A stretch of DNA of 64,000 nt from positions 126,501 through 190,500 of the forward strand of contig NW_004775928.1 in assembly GCF_000247815.1 (NCBI RefSeq), in the 5' to 3' direction. Source of the stretch: Ficedula albicollis. Its lineage: Eukaryota; Chordata; Aves; Passeriformes; Muscicapidae. The notes under the pieces are model-generated. The model was given only the letters and a program-made list of their open reading frames with translations, did no database searches and had not been told where the DNA came from. Below are positions 25,930-41,122 of this stretch, one piece after another (position 1 is the stretch's first letter; every line of letters begins with the position of its first letter). A program made the position numbers and the translations under genes.

Positions 25930-26075
25930 TGTTCCTACTGTTTGGGGGTTTTGTGGGTTTTTTTGGTTTTTTTTATTTGTTTTTTGGTTTTTTTGTGTGT
26001 GTGCGCGTGTGTTTTGGTTTGGATTGGTTTTGTTGTTTGAGAGTTCTTTTTGGTTTGGTTTGATTTTTTGTGGAT
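25930..26075 (+). repeat. T/G-rich low-complexity tract
   Basis: About 145 bases composed almost entirely of T and G (GGTTTT-type runs, a short GTGTGTGTGCGCGTGTG segment at about 25,996-26,012). Frames through it give Phe/Trp/Val-rich artefacts. The segment could weakly form Z-DNA at the GT/GC part. Confidence 0.85.
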
Positions 26076-26660
26076 GTGATTGAGATTACTCAGAAAATAA
26101 ATATAAATTACTTCTACATCTTTGTTATTTTTTCCAATAAGTACTATACTAAGGAAAAGTTAGATATTAAAGAAAAAAATAAACATATCTTTTATTATAT
26201 CCTAAAATAAAATATTCTTGTAGGAATGATGAAAGTTTTTATTGTACCTACTTTGTAAAATACAGAAGTAAAAGCATTTGAAACAGGTCTGTGTTTCTGG
26301 AATTGCAGGTTAAGCAAACTGCGTATTATTCCTAATATAATGGAAACTCTGTACATTTTACAAATGTAAAAGTACATCTGTATTTTTACTTTTATTACTT
26401 GATCAAGATATAGAACTACATAAAAATCTATTGAATGGTCAGCTCCTGTTTGAACAACCTATGCCAAATTTTGATTTTTCAGGAACATGAGCAGGAAGAA
26501 AGGAAACAGTCCCCAGTGATAGTAGGCAGGGAATCTAGGAAGACTTGTTAGGGAGAAAAGCCACTTTGGTTTTTATGTTTGTCTGGACCTGGTGTACTGA
26601 CTAAACCTACCTATTCACCTGTAGTGAATTCTGGTAGTAAAATCATAAAAATAAGCAATA
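26076..26660. other. Non-coding stretch, nothing recognised
   Basis: AT-rich sequence leading into the duplicated segment. Confidence 0.6.
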
Positions 26661-27939
26661 ACTCATGACATGACCTTTCACATACCACTGTCTTGAATCT
26701 TTGTCTTACATCTCATTTCAATGAAAAGACGTTTTGTATTAGGTGAGCCTACCCAATATCAAATTGTGATTTGCAAATGACGGAAATTGCCTTGTAAGAA
26801 AGAGATGCAATTTTTGACAAAAAAAAAACCCGCTCCCTTTTATTCATGGTTTTCTTTGGGAGGCTAATTCCAAACATGAGGCAAGAAATAGCCTACCTTT
26901 GGGCTGTTCAGTTTTGTCTGACTGATTTAAAGGCAGTCACAGAATTACTTTGTTATAACTTCCCCTGTAGACAAGCAGGTTCTTTATGCCACTATGTTTC
27001 AGTCCAAGGAGCCAAATAATACCTTTTTTATTGCAGTATTTTTAGACATTGGATACATCTGGAAAAATATTCAAGCAGATAATTAGATTGCATTAGCAAT
27101 GTGTCTGTTGTGGTTTCCCTGATCCCAAAGAAGGCAGCCCTTTATGAAGCACTTGGCCACAGTCTCTGCAAAATCTGCTGTGTAAATTGGCCCACACTAA
27201 AGCATGTGGAAAACATTTTTTGGCTGAAACTTGAAACCATTCATGTGGCTTTGACTCATGACATGACCTTTCACATACCACTGTCTTGAATCTTTGTCTT
27301 ACATCTCATTTCAATGAAAAGACGTTTTGTATTAGGTGAGCCTACCTGCATGACATGACCTTTCACATACCACTGTCTAGAATCTTTGTCTTACATCTCA
27401 TTTCAGTGAAAAGACGTTTTGTATTAGGTGAGCCTACCCAATATCAAATTGTGATCTGCAAATGACGGAAATTGCCTTGTAAGAAAGAGATGCAATTTTT
27501 GACAAAAAAAAAACCCGCTCCCTTTTATTCATGGTTTTCTTTGGGAGGCTAATTCCAAACATGAGGCAAGAAATAGCCTACCTTTGGGCTGTTCAGTTTT
27601 GTCTGACTGATTTAAAGGCAGTCACAGAATTACTTTGTTATAACTTCCCCTGTAGACAAGCAGGTTCTTTATGCCACTATGTTTCAGTCCAAGGAGCCAA
27701 ATAATACCTTTTTTATTGCAGTATTTTTAGACATTGGATACATCTGGAAAAATATTCAAGCAGATAATTAGATTGCATTAGCAATGTGTCTGTTGTGGTT
27801 TCCCTGATCCCAAAGAAGGCAGCCCTTTATGAAGCACTTGGCCACAGTCTCTGCAAAATCTGCTGTGTAAATTGGCCCACACTAAAGCATGTGGAAAACA
27901 TTTTTTGGCTGAAACTTGAAACCATTCATGTGGCTTTGA
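26661..27939 (+). repeat. Tandem segmental duplication, offset 685 bp, with an extra 92-bp head copy
   Basis: The segment at 26664-27253 recurs at 27349-27937 with very few substitutions (for example TCTTGAATC against TCTAGAATC). Between the two lies a partial copy, 27257-27348, of only the first 92 bases. The structure is therefore full unit, head fragment, full unit. A 51-residue frame is duplicated with it (27101 and 27786), but the conservation simply reflects the recent copying. It matches no repeat family I know and no known coding exon. Confidence 0.9.
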
Positions 27940-30173
27940 GACAGGGAAGCTCAGCCTGCCAATATCAATAGAACTTTGTACTACAAACCAAAATGGTCAT
28001 TTAGACATGTGTACTTTCATGCTCGCAAATGCACTGAGGTCAAATATTTTTTAATCTTGGGAATTTTTCCTCTTTATACTGCCTCGTATTTCATGCAGGA
28101 AATGAGGCTGAGTACAACAAACACAAATCATTGAGACTGACAGGGCATATTGGGTTCAAAACCCAAGCTTTGACTCTAATTGCTCTCCAAAGGCCTTTGG
28201 CTCAAGGTAACTGTTGATTTAGTTCAGCTGTTTCAAATCAGCACTGTAAGGTCTTGCTAAGACAAACTGGTTAGGCCACATTACATTTGTACCATTGGAT
28301 CCCTCGGGTGCAAGTATAACACAGTAAGCATTTTAAAAGATTGCATTTGTCTGTACACTGCAGGCGGCAATTATGAGCAGGAAAATCTTTTGTGAAAGAT
28401 GGTATGACCTTCCTTTTGGTGAAAGAGTGATAATGGCTTCTTGTGGAGGTAAAAATAATATTTCTATTCAAGGCTCAGAGGGGGACCCCACCTTGTTTCT
28501 GATGCATGTCAGTCTTGTCAGAAATTTGTTGCCATTATTTTTCTTTTGCTTTGATAGTGCTTGTTTAGCTAAATAACACATATCTCTAAAATGTCTAATT
28601 TCTGTTACGCTCCTCTTGCAAAAATATTGCACAACCTTCTGAGAGAGGTGAGGTTACAAAAGGAAAGCTATCCTCTTCCTTTATGAATTCAGAAATTGAC
28701 ACTCAATTACATGTTTTAGTTTTCTATATTATTGACTGCTTCTGACATAAACTGGGTCTGACTTTTCAGCAAGGGAAATCCTGGTGGATTACCCAACAGG
28801 ATATAAATCTGCTTGGTGTATTATATTCTCTTACTGTTCTTAGCAATGTAAGTGCTGAAGTTTGATTTATTCCAGTATATCCGTTTGCCTGTCTACAGTC
28901 AGAATTTGCATAGTAAAGATCTAATCCCTGAGAAGGAAAGTATGGTGAACTCATGCCAGGTTTAATTCACAAAGCGCTATTTTACAAGTTAACTCTTCTA
29001 GGTCCAGAGATAGTTCCTGAGTGTCACACAGTGGCTTAGTAATTATAGCTAAAATCAGCTGGCCAGATCAAAGTGCCTTAAAGACAGTAGTAAGTTGTAG
29101 AAGCAGGAGGGCTCTACACTCTCTAGGAGAGCCACCTAACACCCTACTAAATAGTCCGCCCCCACTGACTGACACGTGCTGAAACCCATTGATCAGGTGT
29201 TGTGGTCAGCAAGTCATGTTGTCTACAGCACATTCTCTGTGTATTCCAGGTGAATTGGGAAGGGTTGGCACAGGGTTGGCTGTACTGTCTTTCTGCCAGC
29301 TGGGCGACACAGGTGAGCAGGTGATCTGGGGACAAGTTTGATTAACTTTGAGGATACTAAGTATTGTGTGCATGTGTATAGCTGGCATGATTCCTGTTTA
29401 CTAATATTCGAGTGTATTTTTTATGTTTCATATGAATTTTGCCTTCAATTAAAGCATTTCTGAAGCTACTTTTGTCCTTATTTTTCAATCAAAGCATATA
29501 TATATCCTCAAATATGGTGTTTCTTGGCAAGAACCCTGATTAACACCATCTTCATGGTCTTTAGTTATCAAGAGTTGAGAAGTTATTTTCAGATCCTTTA
29601 TTGCCTTATCTAAGTAAGGAGTTCAGTTCACTGCTGTTTCACAACTTTAATTGCCTGTGTTTTGCCAAAGAGACATAAGCAGTCCTCCAAGATGAAGTAC
29701 CTTTTCTGAATTATGGGTCACATTAAGCCTGATCATTCTCAGGTGGGTATGAGCTCGTTTTTTCTGTGCTGCAAACCAGCTAGAAACTTGGTTAGTATAG
29801 CAAGTACTGCAGTGGAGCTGATATCCTAGTTTGGATTTGGTAACATGTCTTGCAGCTTTTAGCTGACTGGAATATAGACAGGGCAAGTTTATGTTGGCCT
29901 GCAAATTGCTGCAGATATGTCCCTAATGGAGATGTATAGGCTGGGTGAGAAACTTGCACTTTGAATTGTTTGTTGCCTTGGTCCACTGAATAAGAATGTT
30001 TCTTCTTTGCTCCATGAAGCATGTTTTTTTCCCTTTTTACATTAAATTTAATTCTATGAAATTACTTTTATACCCACCTCGCTTTCCAGAAGCTGACAAT
30101 TCCATGTACCAGATAAAACCCCAATGCTGCTGGTTCATCTATTCCTATTTTAATTACTTTTTTAATAGAGAAA
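27940..30173. other. Non-coding stretch, nothing recognised
   Basis: A perfect small palindrome-like string (GGGTTCAAAACCC, 28151-28163) and an AT-rich background. The 29,080-29,340 part is moderately GC-rich but matches no repeat that I can name. Confidence 0.55.
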
Positions 30174-30624
30174 GGGATTGTGGAGAGCTATAGCCTGTGG
30201 CATTTCTCATGTTGGAAAAGTTTGTGGAGAACTACGTCCTGTGAGAGGGATCCCATGCTGGAGCGGGGGAAAAACTTCTCTCCCTGAGCAACGGCAGGAG
30301 CAATGTGTGATAATCATAACCCTCATGTCCTGTCTCCTTGAGCTGCTTCAGGGGAAGAAGTAGATCTTGAGAAGGAAGGAAGTATGAGAGGAAGGTGTTA
30401 TTAAGATTTGTTTTACTTCTCATCATCCTGTTCTGACTCTTTTTTTAGTAATAAATTCAGTTAATATCCCCAATGCAGGGTTATTTTGCCCTTGATGGTA
30501 TTTGGTGAGTGATTTCTCCTGGTTCCTTGCCTCAAACCATGAAGTCTTTGTTATATTTTCTGTCCCCTGTCCAGTTGTAAAAGGGACAGATGGAGTGGCT
30601 TTTGCAGGGGTCAACTCACTACAA
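30174..30624 (+). mobile_element. Decayed avian LTR-like dispersed repeat
   Basis: GGATTGTGGAGAGCTATAGC, GGATCCCATGCTGGAGCGGG, an AATAAA at 30450-30455, TGGTATTTGGTGAGTGATTT, and the end GGGTCAACTCACTACA follow the order of a widely dispersed bird retroviral LTR-type repeat. Orientation is set by the AATAAA and the following GT-rich stretch. The exact family name is not certain, and no internal retroviral region is attached. Confidence 0.6.
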
Positions 30625-31026
30625 TTGCCAAATGGAGATCCATGAGACAGAGTAACTGGAAAAGACTAAAACCCTTTATGGGTCCTCACACATGTGAGGT
30701 GTCTGTAACACTCATTATTAAGGCCTCCAAAGCATTCTCTAAACATTGAAGAAAACTTATCCCTTTTCACTGAGGTATTTGGGAATGGTTGCCAATATGA
30801 ACTCATTAGTTTACAGCCAGATATTCGTTACTTTTTATTGTCTTTTCCTGCTCCTGAAAGGATGGATGTTGTCATGTCTGCTGGCAAAAGTTGACTTGTA
30901 GTAGTAGTAATAGTGTACTTTTAGCACAGGTTAGAAAACAAACAAACCCCATGTTGGAGAACTGAAATATTACAGCTAATGACTTAAACATCCTCATGAA
31001 GGATCTTTGCCTACTATATCAAAAAC
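30625..31026. other. Short non-coding spacer between two LTR-type elements
   Basis: AT-rich. A short TAG-rich microsatellite (GTAGTAGTAGTAATAGT, about 30,898-30,914) is present. Confidence 0.6.
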
Positions 31027-32776
<1,750 letters not shown>

Positions 32777-35700
32777 CCCCAAACCAGAGAGTATAGAGAG
32801 TCACTGCGGATCTTTTTAGAAATTAGAGAGTGAAGATAACACTAACATCATGTACAGTTGGAGGATTATGGTAATGAAGACCAGATTCTGGACTGAGCGA
32901 AGACCTTACAGTAAATATATGCAGTGTTGTATGCAAAACCATTTTGACACCCTGCTAAAAATTATTTTCATGCCTCTCTCCTCCTCTTTATGGGAGAATA
33001 TATTTGCATTCAATTTATGGAATGATATTACACTGATTCCGTTTTGAAAAAAAAAGTGAATATGTTACAATGCCATTAAATATTGAGCATTCTCCAGTCT
33101 CACTGGGGAATAGATTCTTGGGTAATATTCTGCAAATATTGACATATCTTCTTTTGCTTGGTGCTTGCCCTTGAAACTAATCTGTTCGTCCTTACTTAAT
33201 TGCGTAAGATCCCCATTATTAACCATGTTCTTTGTATGGTCCAAATTCACTGATATAAAAATAGTGAATCTGAGACAGGCTTAGCCATTCCATGAGAAAA
33301 TCATCACATATAAAATATAGCAGACTAGTACAAATAAGCACTTTCATAAGTCAAATTTTATTTTTCCCCAACAGAATTAAAAAGCAGTAGTTTGCTATCA
33401 GATAATCATACTGAATATTATGCTGAAATAAGTGTAGAATAACAGGAAAAATATGTTTGTCATCAGCAGTTTCCTACATTAACAAAAGTAATTTGTCTTG
33501 TATTTAGCAGTCAGGTCTGGTGTGACTAACAAGGAAGCAAAAGCATAAAGAAATACCTCAAGCAGATGATCTTCCAAACACAGTTAGAATGCTGGTGCTC
33601 AGCCAAAATGGCCTATTCAAACACCTCAGAGGTGACAGTTCAGGCTTGAACTTCTCAGCCAAGCCACTTTGTGGTTGGATGTGCTGGATTTGCAGTTTGT
33701 TTTCATCAGTGCCTTTGGAAGGGTCTGAGACCTTGCAACTACTACTGAAAGTGATTCATTGTAGTGCCCCTGCTAACAGCGATTTATAAAGCTAGAGGGT
33801 TTGCTCTTGAAACTATAACTTCTGATTAAAGTGATTTTCTGTCTTGTTTTTATGCTGGTTAGATAATTTTCTGTCTTTGCTGGTGTGTGTCAGCAGACTC
33901 TCTGGGTGTAAAACACTATAGACAAAATCTTAAAACTCATGCACTTTCCTCTTTTGAAAGGTTGTTTATCCTTTCCATTTTTTTACCAGCCTTTACTTCT
34001 TGCTCATGTTTGTTAAGCTTCTTTTCACCTTCTTACAGGCCCTCCTCGAGTATCTTTGCATAGAAAAGTTTGTGTGAAGCACAGGCTTTAGATATACCTA
34101 TTGATAGTGAAATGATGAGAGGTGCCAAAAGAGAGGGAGAAATTAGGGAACTGGAAGAGAGAAAAGAAATATTTCTCCAAAGGAAAATTCAAGCCATGTA
34201 TCTAACAAGCCCAGACTGTGCTAGATGACAAGCCCAGAGAAATCCTGTCTTTCCCCTAGTTAAAGTTGTTTTTTTTTTGCACAGCAGTGAAACTGATTGT
34301 CACCTTATAACAAGTTATACTTTTCTGAAAACTAATTTAATTCTGAGATTCCTGCTCAAGCTGGGCCAACCTAATTTTCATGCATTGCAATGGGGAATAA
34401 TGTTTTTTTCTTTTGTCAGAAAGAAAATGAATGAATGAAATAATAGAAGAATGATGGAGGTACTGGGCTGCTTCCCAGGAACCTCACACATCCACATCTG
34501 GCTACACTCTGAGCCTCTTCTCTATGAGAATATACATCTATTGTATTAATAGAAAAGGCTGATCTATAGCTAACAATGAATCACACTAAACTTTGTGCTT
34601 CAAATTGATAACTGTCTGCAGAATGTAATGCTAAAAGCACTGAAATACAGGCTTTATGAATTCATGACTGTGCTTGGTTAGGTATAGTCTCAGTAATGTT
34701 GGTTGTGGTTAGTGCTCTCTGGAAGAAGAGTTCTGAATAGTAAAAGCTGCTTTTTTATCACAGGGGAACTATTTTGCTTGAATCTGGCTTATGATAATAG
34801 TAAAAATCAGATCTCCAAGGGACATCTCTAAAAGAGAAAATAATCTGATGCTTAAAAGAATTTACAGCTCTATTGACAATCAAAAGGAATCTTCTCCCCT
34901 CTCCCCTTATTTTCCTGCTGTGTATTTTTGGGTTGTCTGAGAACTACAGTTGTGATTGTTATGATCTTTTCAGTCATCATGTTGCTCTGTGTAGCTTTTA
35001 CAGTTGATAAGACATTGAACATTTTCTAAGAGATCAAAGTGCTTACCATAATGAGAAAAACGTGCATAATAACAGTTGTATGGCAAGGGTAAGGATTGCC
35101 TGAAGCAGAACAAATTTCTACAGATTGCCTGACAATGTAAGAATAATATAGCACTACAATCATGAGAATTATATTGCTTAATAAATCACTGGTATTATAC
35201 ATCTTACAGTAAAACTTAGCATTTTATAAATTACTAAACACATTTTCTTCTTGATTAGCTATTTCATGTTCAGAAAACCTCTTCCTTGAAACTCATTTGA
35301 AAGAAAGATCTCAATTTTATTTTAACTTCGAAGATTATTAGAGTGGCAGTGGCAGACCAATACCAGACTTTTACTTTGTTCAGCAATAAAATGTAATCTC
35401 AAGCTCATACTTCTGCCCAGCAGGCACAGGAAAGTTTGTCTGTGCTTTGGGAAGTGCACACTTGTACCTTACTCTGGTATTGAACAAGGACCTGTGAGAC
35501 TCCAGTTTCATCACTGTAGCGGGTAAGGAATGAATTTCATAGGAAACCTTGCAACTACTTGGGTATCCTGAAGTCTTCCAGGAACTTCACCTTCACCTTT
35601 ACCACTGATTCTCTGGATGTGTAGTGTAGTGTAGGATTTTGCATAGTGTCAACCCAGGAAGGAAGGATAAAATAATTATTTCCTTAAACTCTATTCCTTT

Positions 35701-37693
35701 TCCTCCAATTTCTTTCCTTGTTCCTTTTCACGGCATGCACAGAATCAAATAAAACCTGTTTGCCTTCGTTTTTCAAGTAGAAAGTAAAGTAAGGCTAAAG
35801 TTGCCAAGTCCTGGAGCTTTTACTTAGGTGTTGCTCACTTCAGCTTTTGTTGTGTTTTCTCTGGGTGAGAACTAAAAAATTGGCTAGTACAGATTTATTG
35901 ATATAACACATATTAACGTTTACAGAATCTGAAATCCATTCATAGGTGAGCTCTTCACATTGATGAATGGATGACTTTGTACAATCACTATGAGGGGAAT
36001 ATAGAACTCGAGGTGACTCTGACCTGGTGTGCGATGGGCTGCTGAGGGCTTCTGCTGTTAGAAGAGATCAGAGACACAAGGAAATGAGGAAGCCACATAG
36101 TCACTCAGATGGAAAACTGGCATCCAGTCAGTACTCTGTCTTCATACTCTTAGTGGTCTTCCACAAGCATGTGCTCTCTTATTTATAAAATACAGGAGTT
36201 GAAGTCAATTTATGTTGTTACATTATCAGTTATTATTGAGCTTTAAAAAATACTTGCTGTTTTTGCGAAATCCCTACATTTTCAGCTTATCATTGTCCAG
36301 CAGAAGTCTCAAATAGCAACATGCAAAATCATTTTATATTTGGCAGCAGGAAGCCAGAGATTTGGTTAGGCTTTTATGTTTGAGATGTGGAAAAGGGGGA
36401 GAAAGAGAATTCAAGAGGATAATGTCTGGAGTAGCTTTTTGGCTCTTGCACCTGAAAACTTTCATGTCGTTTATAACTATGTGGCAGGCTGCCTACAAAC
36501 TGGAGAAGACACTCCCTGCAGTTTGCTTGATATAGAATTTCCAGAGTTGTTCTTCACCACTGCCTGTTAGATAACACTGATACCACTGAAGTCAACATGA
36601 CTTAGTAGTAAAGGACTGCACAGACAGATACTTATGCCTATTTTAAAGCTGAAAGCAAATGAGGCTTTGGCAGATAGTCTGCCATATAATAAGCTCTTGA
36701 GTTGATTTATCAAGTTTATAGGGATTTTTCTATTAGTGTTCTGATGATTCTGATTATATAAAGATTTTCCCTTCTCAAAGGGAAAGATTGGCAGTACTGA
36801 AAACACTTTTACTTTATAGTTATGATTTTTAAATTTTTTTCATGTGGTCAACAAAACCCTTGCCACTGACATTAATGGAAATGGTAGTAAAACTTGCTGA
36901 AACATAGGTTTTATTTTTAACTTAACCTGGTTCTTGTCAAGGAAGTGTTTAATCTGTTCAAGAGGAACACACTAATAATCTTAGCAGTACAGAATATTTT
37001 AAGACTGAAGTAACTGAAACAAAGGGAAAAAAGACACTAGTTCTGCCAGGTGAGCATAGTTTATTTCAATGGATGTTTTTGTATGCAGAGTATTACAAAA
37101 TTAAGTAAAATTAAAGGAATTTAGCTAATTTTAAAATTAAGAAGTATCATCTTGCTTCAGTAGGAAACAGATATATAAATATATATATATTGTTTTAAAA
37201 TAAAGCAGGTATTGAGGTAAGCATTCTAAGTAAAATCCCAGAAAAAAAAACCTGAATATTTGCAGCAGCAAGAAGAAAAGCAAGTATAACCCTTAGTGGA
37301 CACTGGAATTACTGCAGTTTATATGGAATTAGAAGAGAAAAGTATTTAACTAACATAACTTACTAGAAATTTGTTCTGGAATATTTTCATGTTAATTTCA
37401 TTCTTCTTCTGAATCTATGGTTTAACCCTTTCTTTTCTCCCCTATTTCTCCAAATGCACCATTTTTGTATTTACACTGTTCAGAAAAAGCTGTCTACACC
37501 TAGAGTGTATTGGTTTTGTCTTTGGCTATCTTGCACGCGAGTACTAATGTCATTTTGATAGTCATATTAAAGCAATAATAATGATTATATCTTAGAATGA
37601 AAGGTGATTGTTTTCAAAGAAGCCAAGCTTCAGTACCTGATTATTTACTAGAATAACTTTTATAAACTTTCTATTTTATAAAATAAAGATGTA
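32777..37693. other. Non-coding stretch, no gene recognised
   Basis: AT-rich throughout. No frame exceeds 80 codons and none resembles a protein family. I see no CR1 or LTR motif in this interval. Confidence 0.55.
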
Positions 37694-37742
37694 TAGTAGT
37701 AGTGGTGGTAGTAGTAGTAGTAGTAATAGTACTAGCAGCAGC
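37694..37742 (+). repeat. (TAG)n microsatellite
   Basis: GTAGTAGTGGTGGTAGTAGT and further TAG units, ending in AGCAGCAGC, about 49 bases. Confidence 0.9.
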
Positions 37743-40700
37743 ACTTTGGAAAGAAGGCCAGGCACATTTTGGTCTTTTTATCCTCAATTTGGTATGGATG
37801 CAAAATAAATTAGTTGACATCAAAACCATTGTGATCTAAACAAGATGCTAATTTGGAGTTTTAAAAATATAGCTTTCAATTAGATCTGTTTTCTTAACTT
37901 AAATATCAATAGTTTAGAATCAGGAAAAAAATTGTAAGTGAAATAAAGTCTGTATCTTACTTTCCAATCACAGACTAGTTTTTATTGAGGAATGCAGCTA
38001 GTAAATTGTCATAAGGACGAGCTGTAATGAAAAAAGCTTGAAGCATAGATGTCATAGATGTAAATTTATGAACTGTCTTAGCACCAGGCAATAATAGGCT
38101 CACAAGAAATCCCTGTATATTGCAATTTCCTCCAGGGAGCCTCTCCTACAATCATCAAAAAGCCCTTTCAGGTTCGGTGGACAGAAATACCGTGCTAATA
38201 CTTTAATTCTACTGTGCAGTAAATCACTGTTAGACCAGACACAGAGTCTAGCAGGTTGTCACCGTGTGGCAGCTGAACCAACAAAGATGGGAATGATATA
38301 GGTAAGAGGTTTAGGCTCCTGAAATGTCATAAAGTGTTCTGGGGTGGGAACTTTACACCACAGTTCATGTAGACTTGGAATAAAAACTAAGTCAGTAGTC
38401 TTGATATTGACATCAAGTGAAACCATGTTTGTACTGAAAAGTATCCCACACACCCCCTACAATTAAACCTGCTAGAAATGTCATGGTTTATTGTCCCACC
38501 TGTTGGATTCAACTACTGCCTTTGAGATGATGGCATTTGCAGTTGAAGGCTGGCAGGCTGCAAAGGGATTAGGAAGCAGACACATACAAACACACACAAA
38601 CACACCCCTCCATCCCCTATCCCTCACTTTTGCATTTAGTACTTTTCCACCAAGAACAGGAAACCAATACAAGTGGTCTGCAAAACCAGGACTTGACCTA
38701 CATATCCAATGGCACTCCAGAGGCCAGAGGCTGAGTTTTGTCACTGCTGATTGATCCCATATAATTAGGGCAGATCACAATGCAACAGGGTCATAAAATA
38801 TGCTGTTGTGGCATTCTTCATATATACACAAAAGAAATAAATAGGGGAAATAAGACTGGTATTTTCTGTGCTGGAAATATTCTGTTCTTTCAAAGTACAT
38901 CATCTCTAACTAAAAATTGGTTGTTAGAACCATGTCCTCCTAAATGTATACAAGTCTTGGCATATACTCTCCATAGGCTTGCTTTCACATGCCAAAAATG
39001 AGAATCTGTGCTTTAAAAAAAAAACACAACAGAACAGAACACAACAGCAATATGCCTGATGTCATGCTATGTCCTTTTAAAACAGACCAAAAGAGAGTAT
39101 GAATAAAGCAGCCTGAGAAACCCAGTTTTAAATAGGGATGAATGTTGAAATTCAGAAAGGAAATGGTTCTTAAGTTGTCTTTTTTACTTTTGCCTTTCCG
39201 GTGCAGCTGATTAGGCTGAATTTTTAACATAGGTAAGAACATTAGTAAGGCAAGAACATATGTCAAGATGATATGAAATAGCTTCTGTCATAGAGTTAGC
39301 TGGGTGTCACTGAAACACAATAAAACCCTACTAATTTTAATTTCTTCCCATAGAGTACTCCTAAGATAAAATACTTTGTAGCTTTTTGTGATCTGTTTCC
39401 TTTCTATTCTTCCTGGCAAAGTGGCATTTCCAGAGCAAATAGCTTGCCCATGTACTTGCTCTCAAGAATCCCTTAAATCTAATGGTAGCGAGGCCTTGAA
39501 CTGGCACAAGGTGTTGGCTTTTCCTTACCTACAGTCTGAGTGAGGACTGTATGATACATTGAAAATGAAATAGACCTGTTCATGTTTTTAAGGTATGTTT
39601 TTAACCCCAATTCTATTATTCAAAAGTAACCCTTTCTTTCTCTAAGAATACACCTACAGAGATATTGCTGCAAAAATACTTGTGAAGAAGAGAAATACTG
39701 GAGAAATTATGCAACCTTTCCACTTCTGTATTGTATTTCATAAACTTCTCTAGTGCCTTGGGTAATATTCTGATAGCTCTACTGGGAAAAATTATAACTT
39801 TACCTGGTCTCCTGCATTCTCTCCACATACGTCTGCAGTTATGTTGTACCACCAATATGAAGTGTAAGAAGGGAAATTTCCCAAAGGAATTCATGAGAGA
39901 GAATATGTTGGACCTGGGGACAAAGGCAAAGAAAATGAAAAACCTGATCCTATTTCAACACAGTCATAAGTCTGATCAACATTGCAGATAAATTGTAACC
40001 TTTTCTGTCATGAAAGAAAGTATTGTATGGAGCATAATATGCCCAGGGTTTGTTTTTACCTTGTTTTGTTTTGTTGGTATTTTTTTCAGTCCAATTTGCT
40101 GATGAAGGGCATGTTGAGGGTGATGGCTGGAGTAATGAAATGGAAGGTCAGGGTCACAGTTTTCTTACATTACTGTCTCTCTTGCAGAAATTCTCAGTTT
40201 GTCCATTGTTGACAGACCTCAAATGTGTTGCAGAACAATAAATGCTACGTTACTATGAGTGTTAGTTAATGGGAGTGACCTATGCAGTTCCAATTATGAT
40301 TGATAGCTCTCTACTTCCTTTATCCTTATTTTAAAGTCCCCTGGACACAGATTGATTAAAGGCAAGGACCCATATGAATTTATGAAATATTTATGGAATT
40401 TTGAAAGAACCTTAACATGTACCATTTAAAACCAAAAAATTTCTTGGCTGTCAGTATTTTCTTTTCCTTTCTTTACATCACAAAATCTTTCTTACATTGG
40501 GAATATATGTTTAATAATCAAAAATTGATGCTGTGAATTAAAGAATAAATATGTCACTGGATAAAATAACAACAACAACAGAAAATAAATTAGATCTGTA
40601 TGATTTTAACTGTTCTTTAATCTGCTTCTGGGCAACAAAAGTGATTTGTGTCAGACTTTATTGCATTAAACTTTAATTTTCTTCCACAAGAACAGGATTA

Positions 40701-41052
40701 TATAAAGGAGTATTGGATTGCACTCAGCATGGATTAGCTGAGTGGTGTCTTTGCTGCCAAGGACCAAATGGATTTCCTTCCTTTTGTGATTTATATTTTT
40801 ATTGCTGTTTTTTTCCCCCTCCTTCTAATTCCCATTACCCATCTGTTTGCCAGAACTGAGATACCCTCAAGAGGAGCAGAAAGGCAGTCGGAGTTATTGG
40901 CTTATTGCATATATTTATGTTCCAAGGATTTTTACTGGCCAACGTCAAAGGAATAAGCTAGCCCTCAGCCATAGAAGCTGATTGCTAATTTAAAACTAAA
41001 AAATTAAAAGCTCATTCATTGTAAAAGGGACATAGCTTTTTCTTTTTAATAA
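37743..41052. other. Non-coding stretch with a short CA-rich patch
   Basis: A CA-rich patch lies at 38,577-38,608. At 38,481-38,754 both strands are open for 87 codons, a coincidence of a stop-poor segment rather than a gene. No repeat family is recognised. Confidence 0.55.
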
Positions 41053-41122
41053 AAAATAAATATATATATATGTATATATATACATATATGTATATATATA
41101 AATATAAAAATATATAAATAAG
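41053..41122. repeat. (TA)n-rich microsatellite
   Basis: ATATATATATGTATATATAT and related units run for about 70 bases, flanked by AAATAAA-type sequence. Confidence 0.9.

Noticed and set aside
27101..27971. Two nearly identical 60-codon frames starting MSVVVSLIPKK
   Set aside because: The similarity comes from the recent DNA duplication rather than from selection on a protein; there are no coding signals.
38481..38754. Overlapping 87-codon frames on both strands
   Set aside because: No family resemblance; a stop-poor segment gives open frames on both strands by chance.
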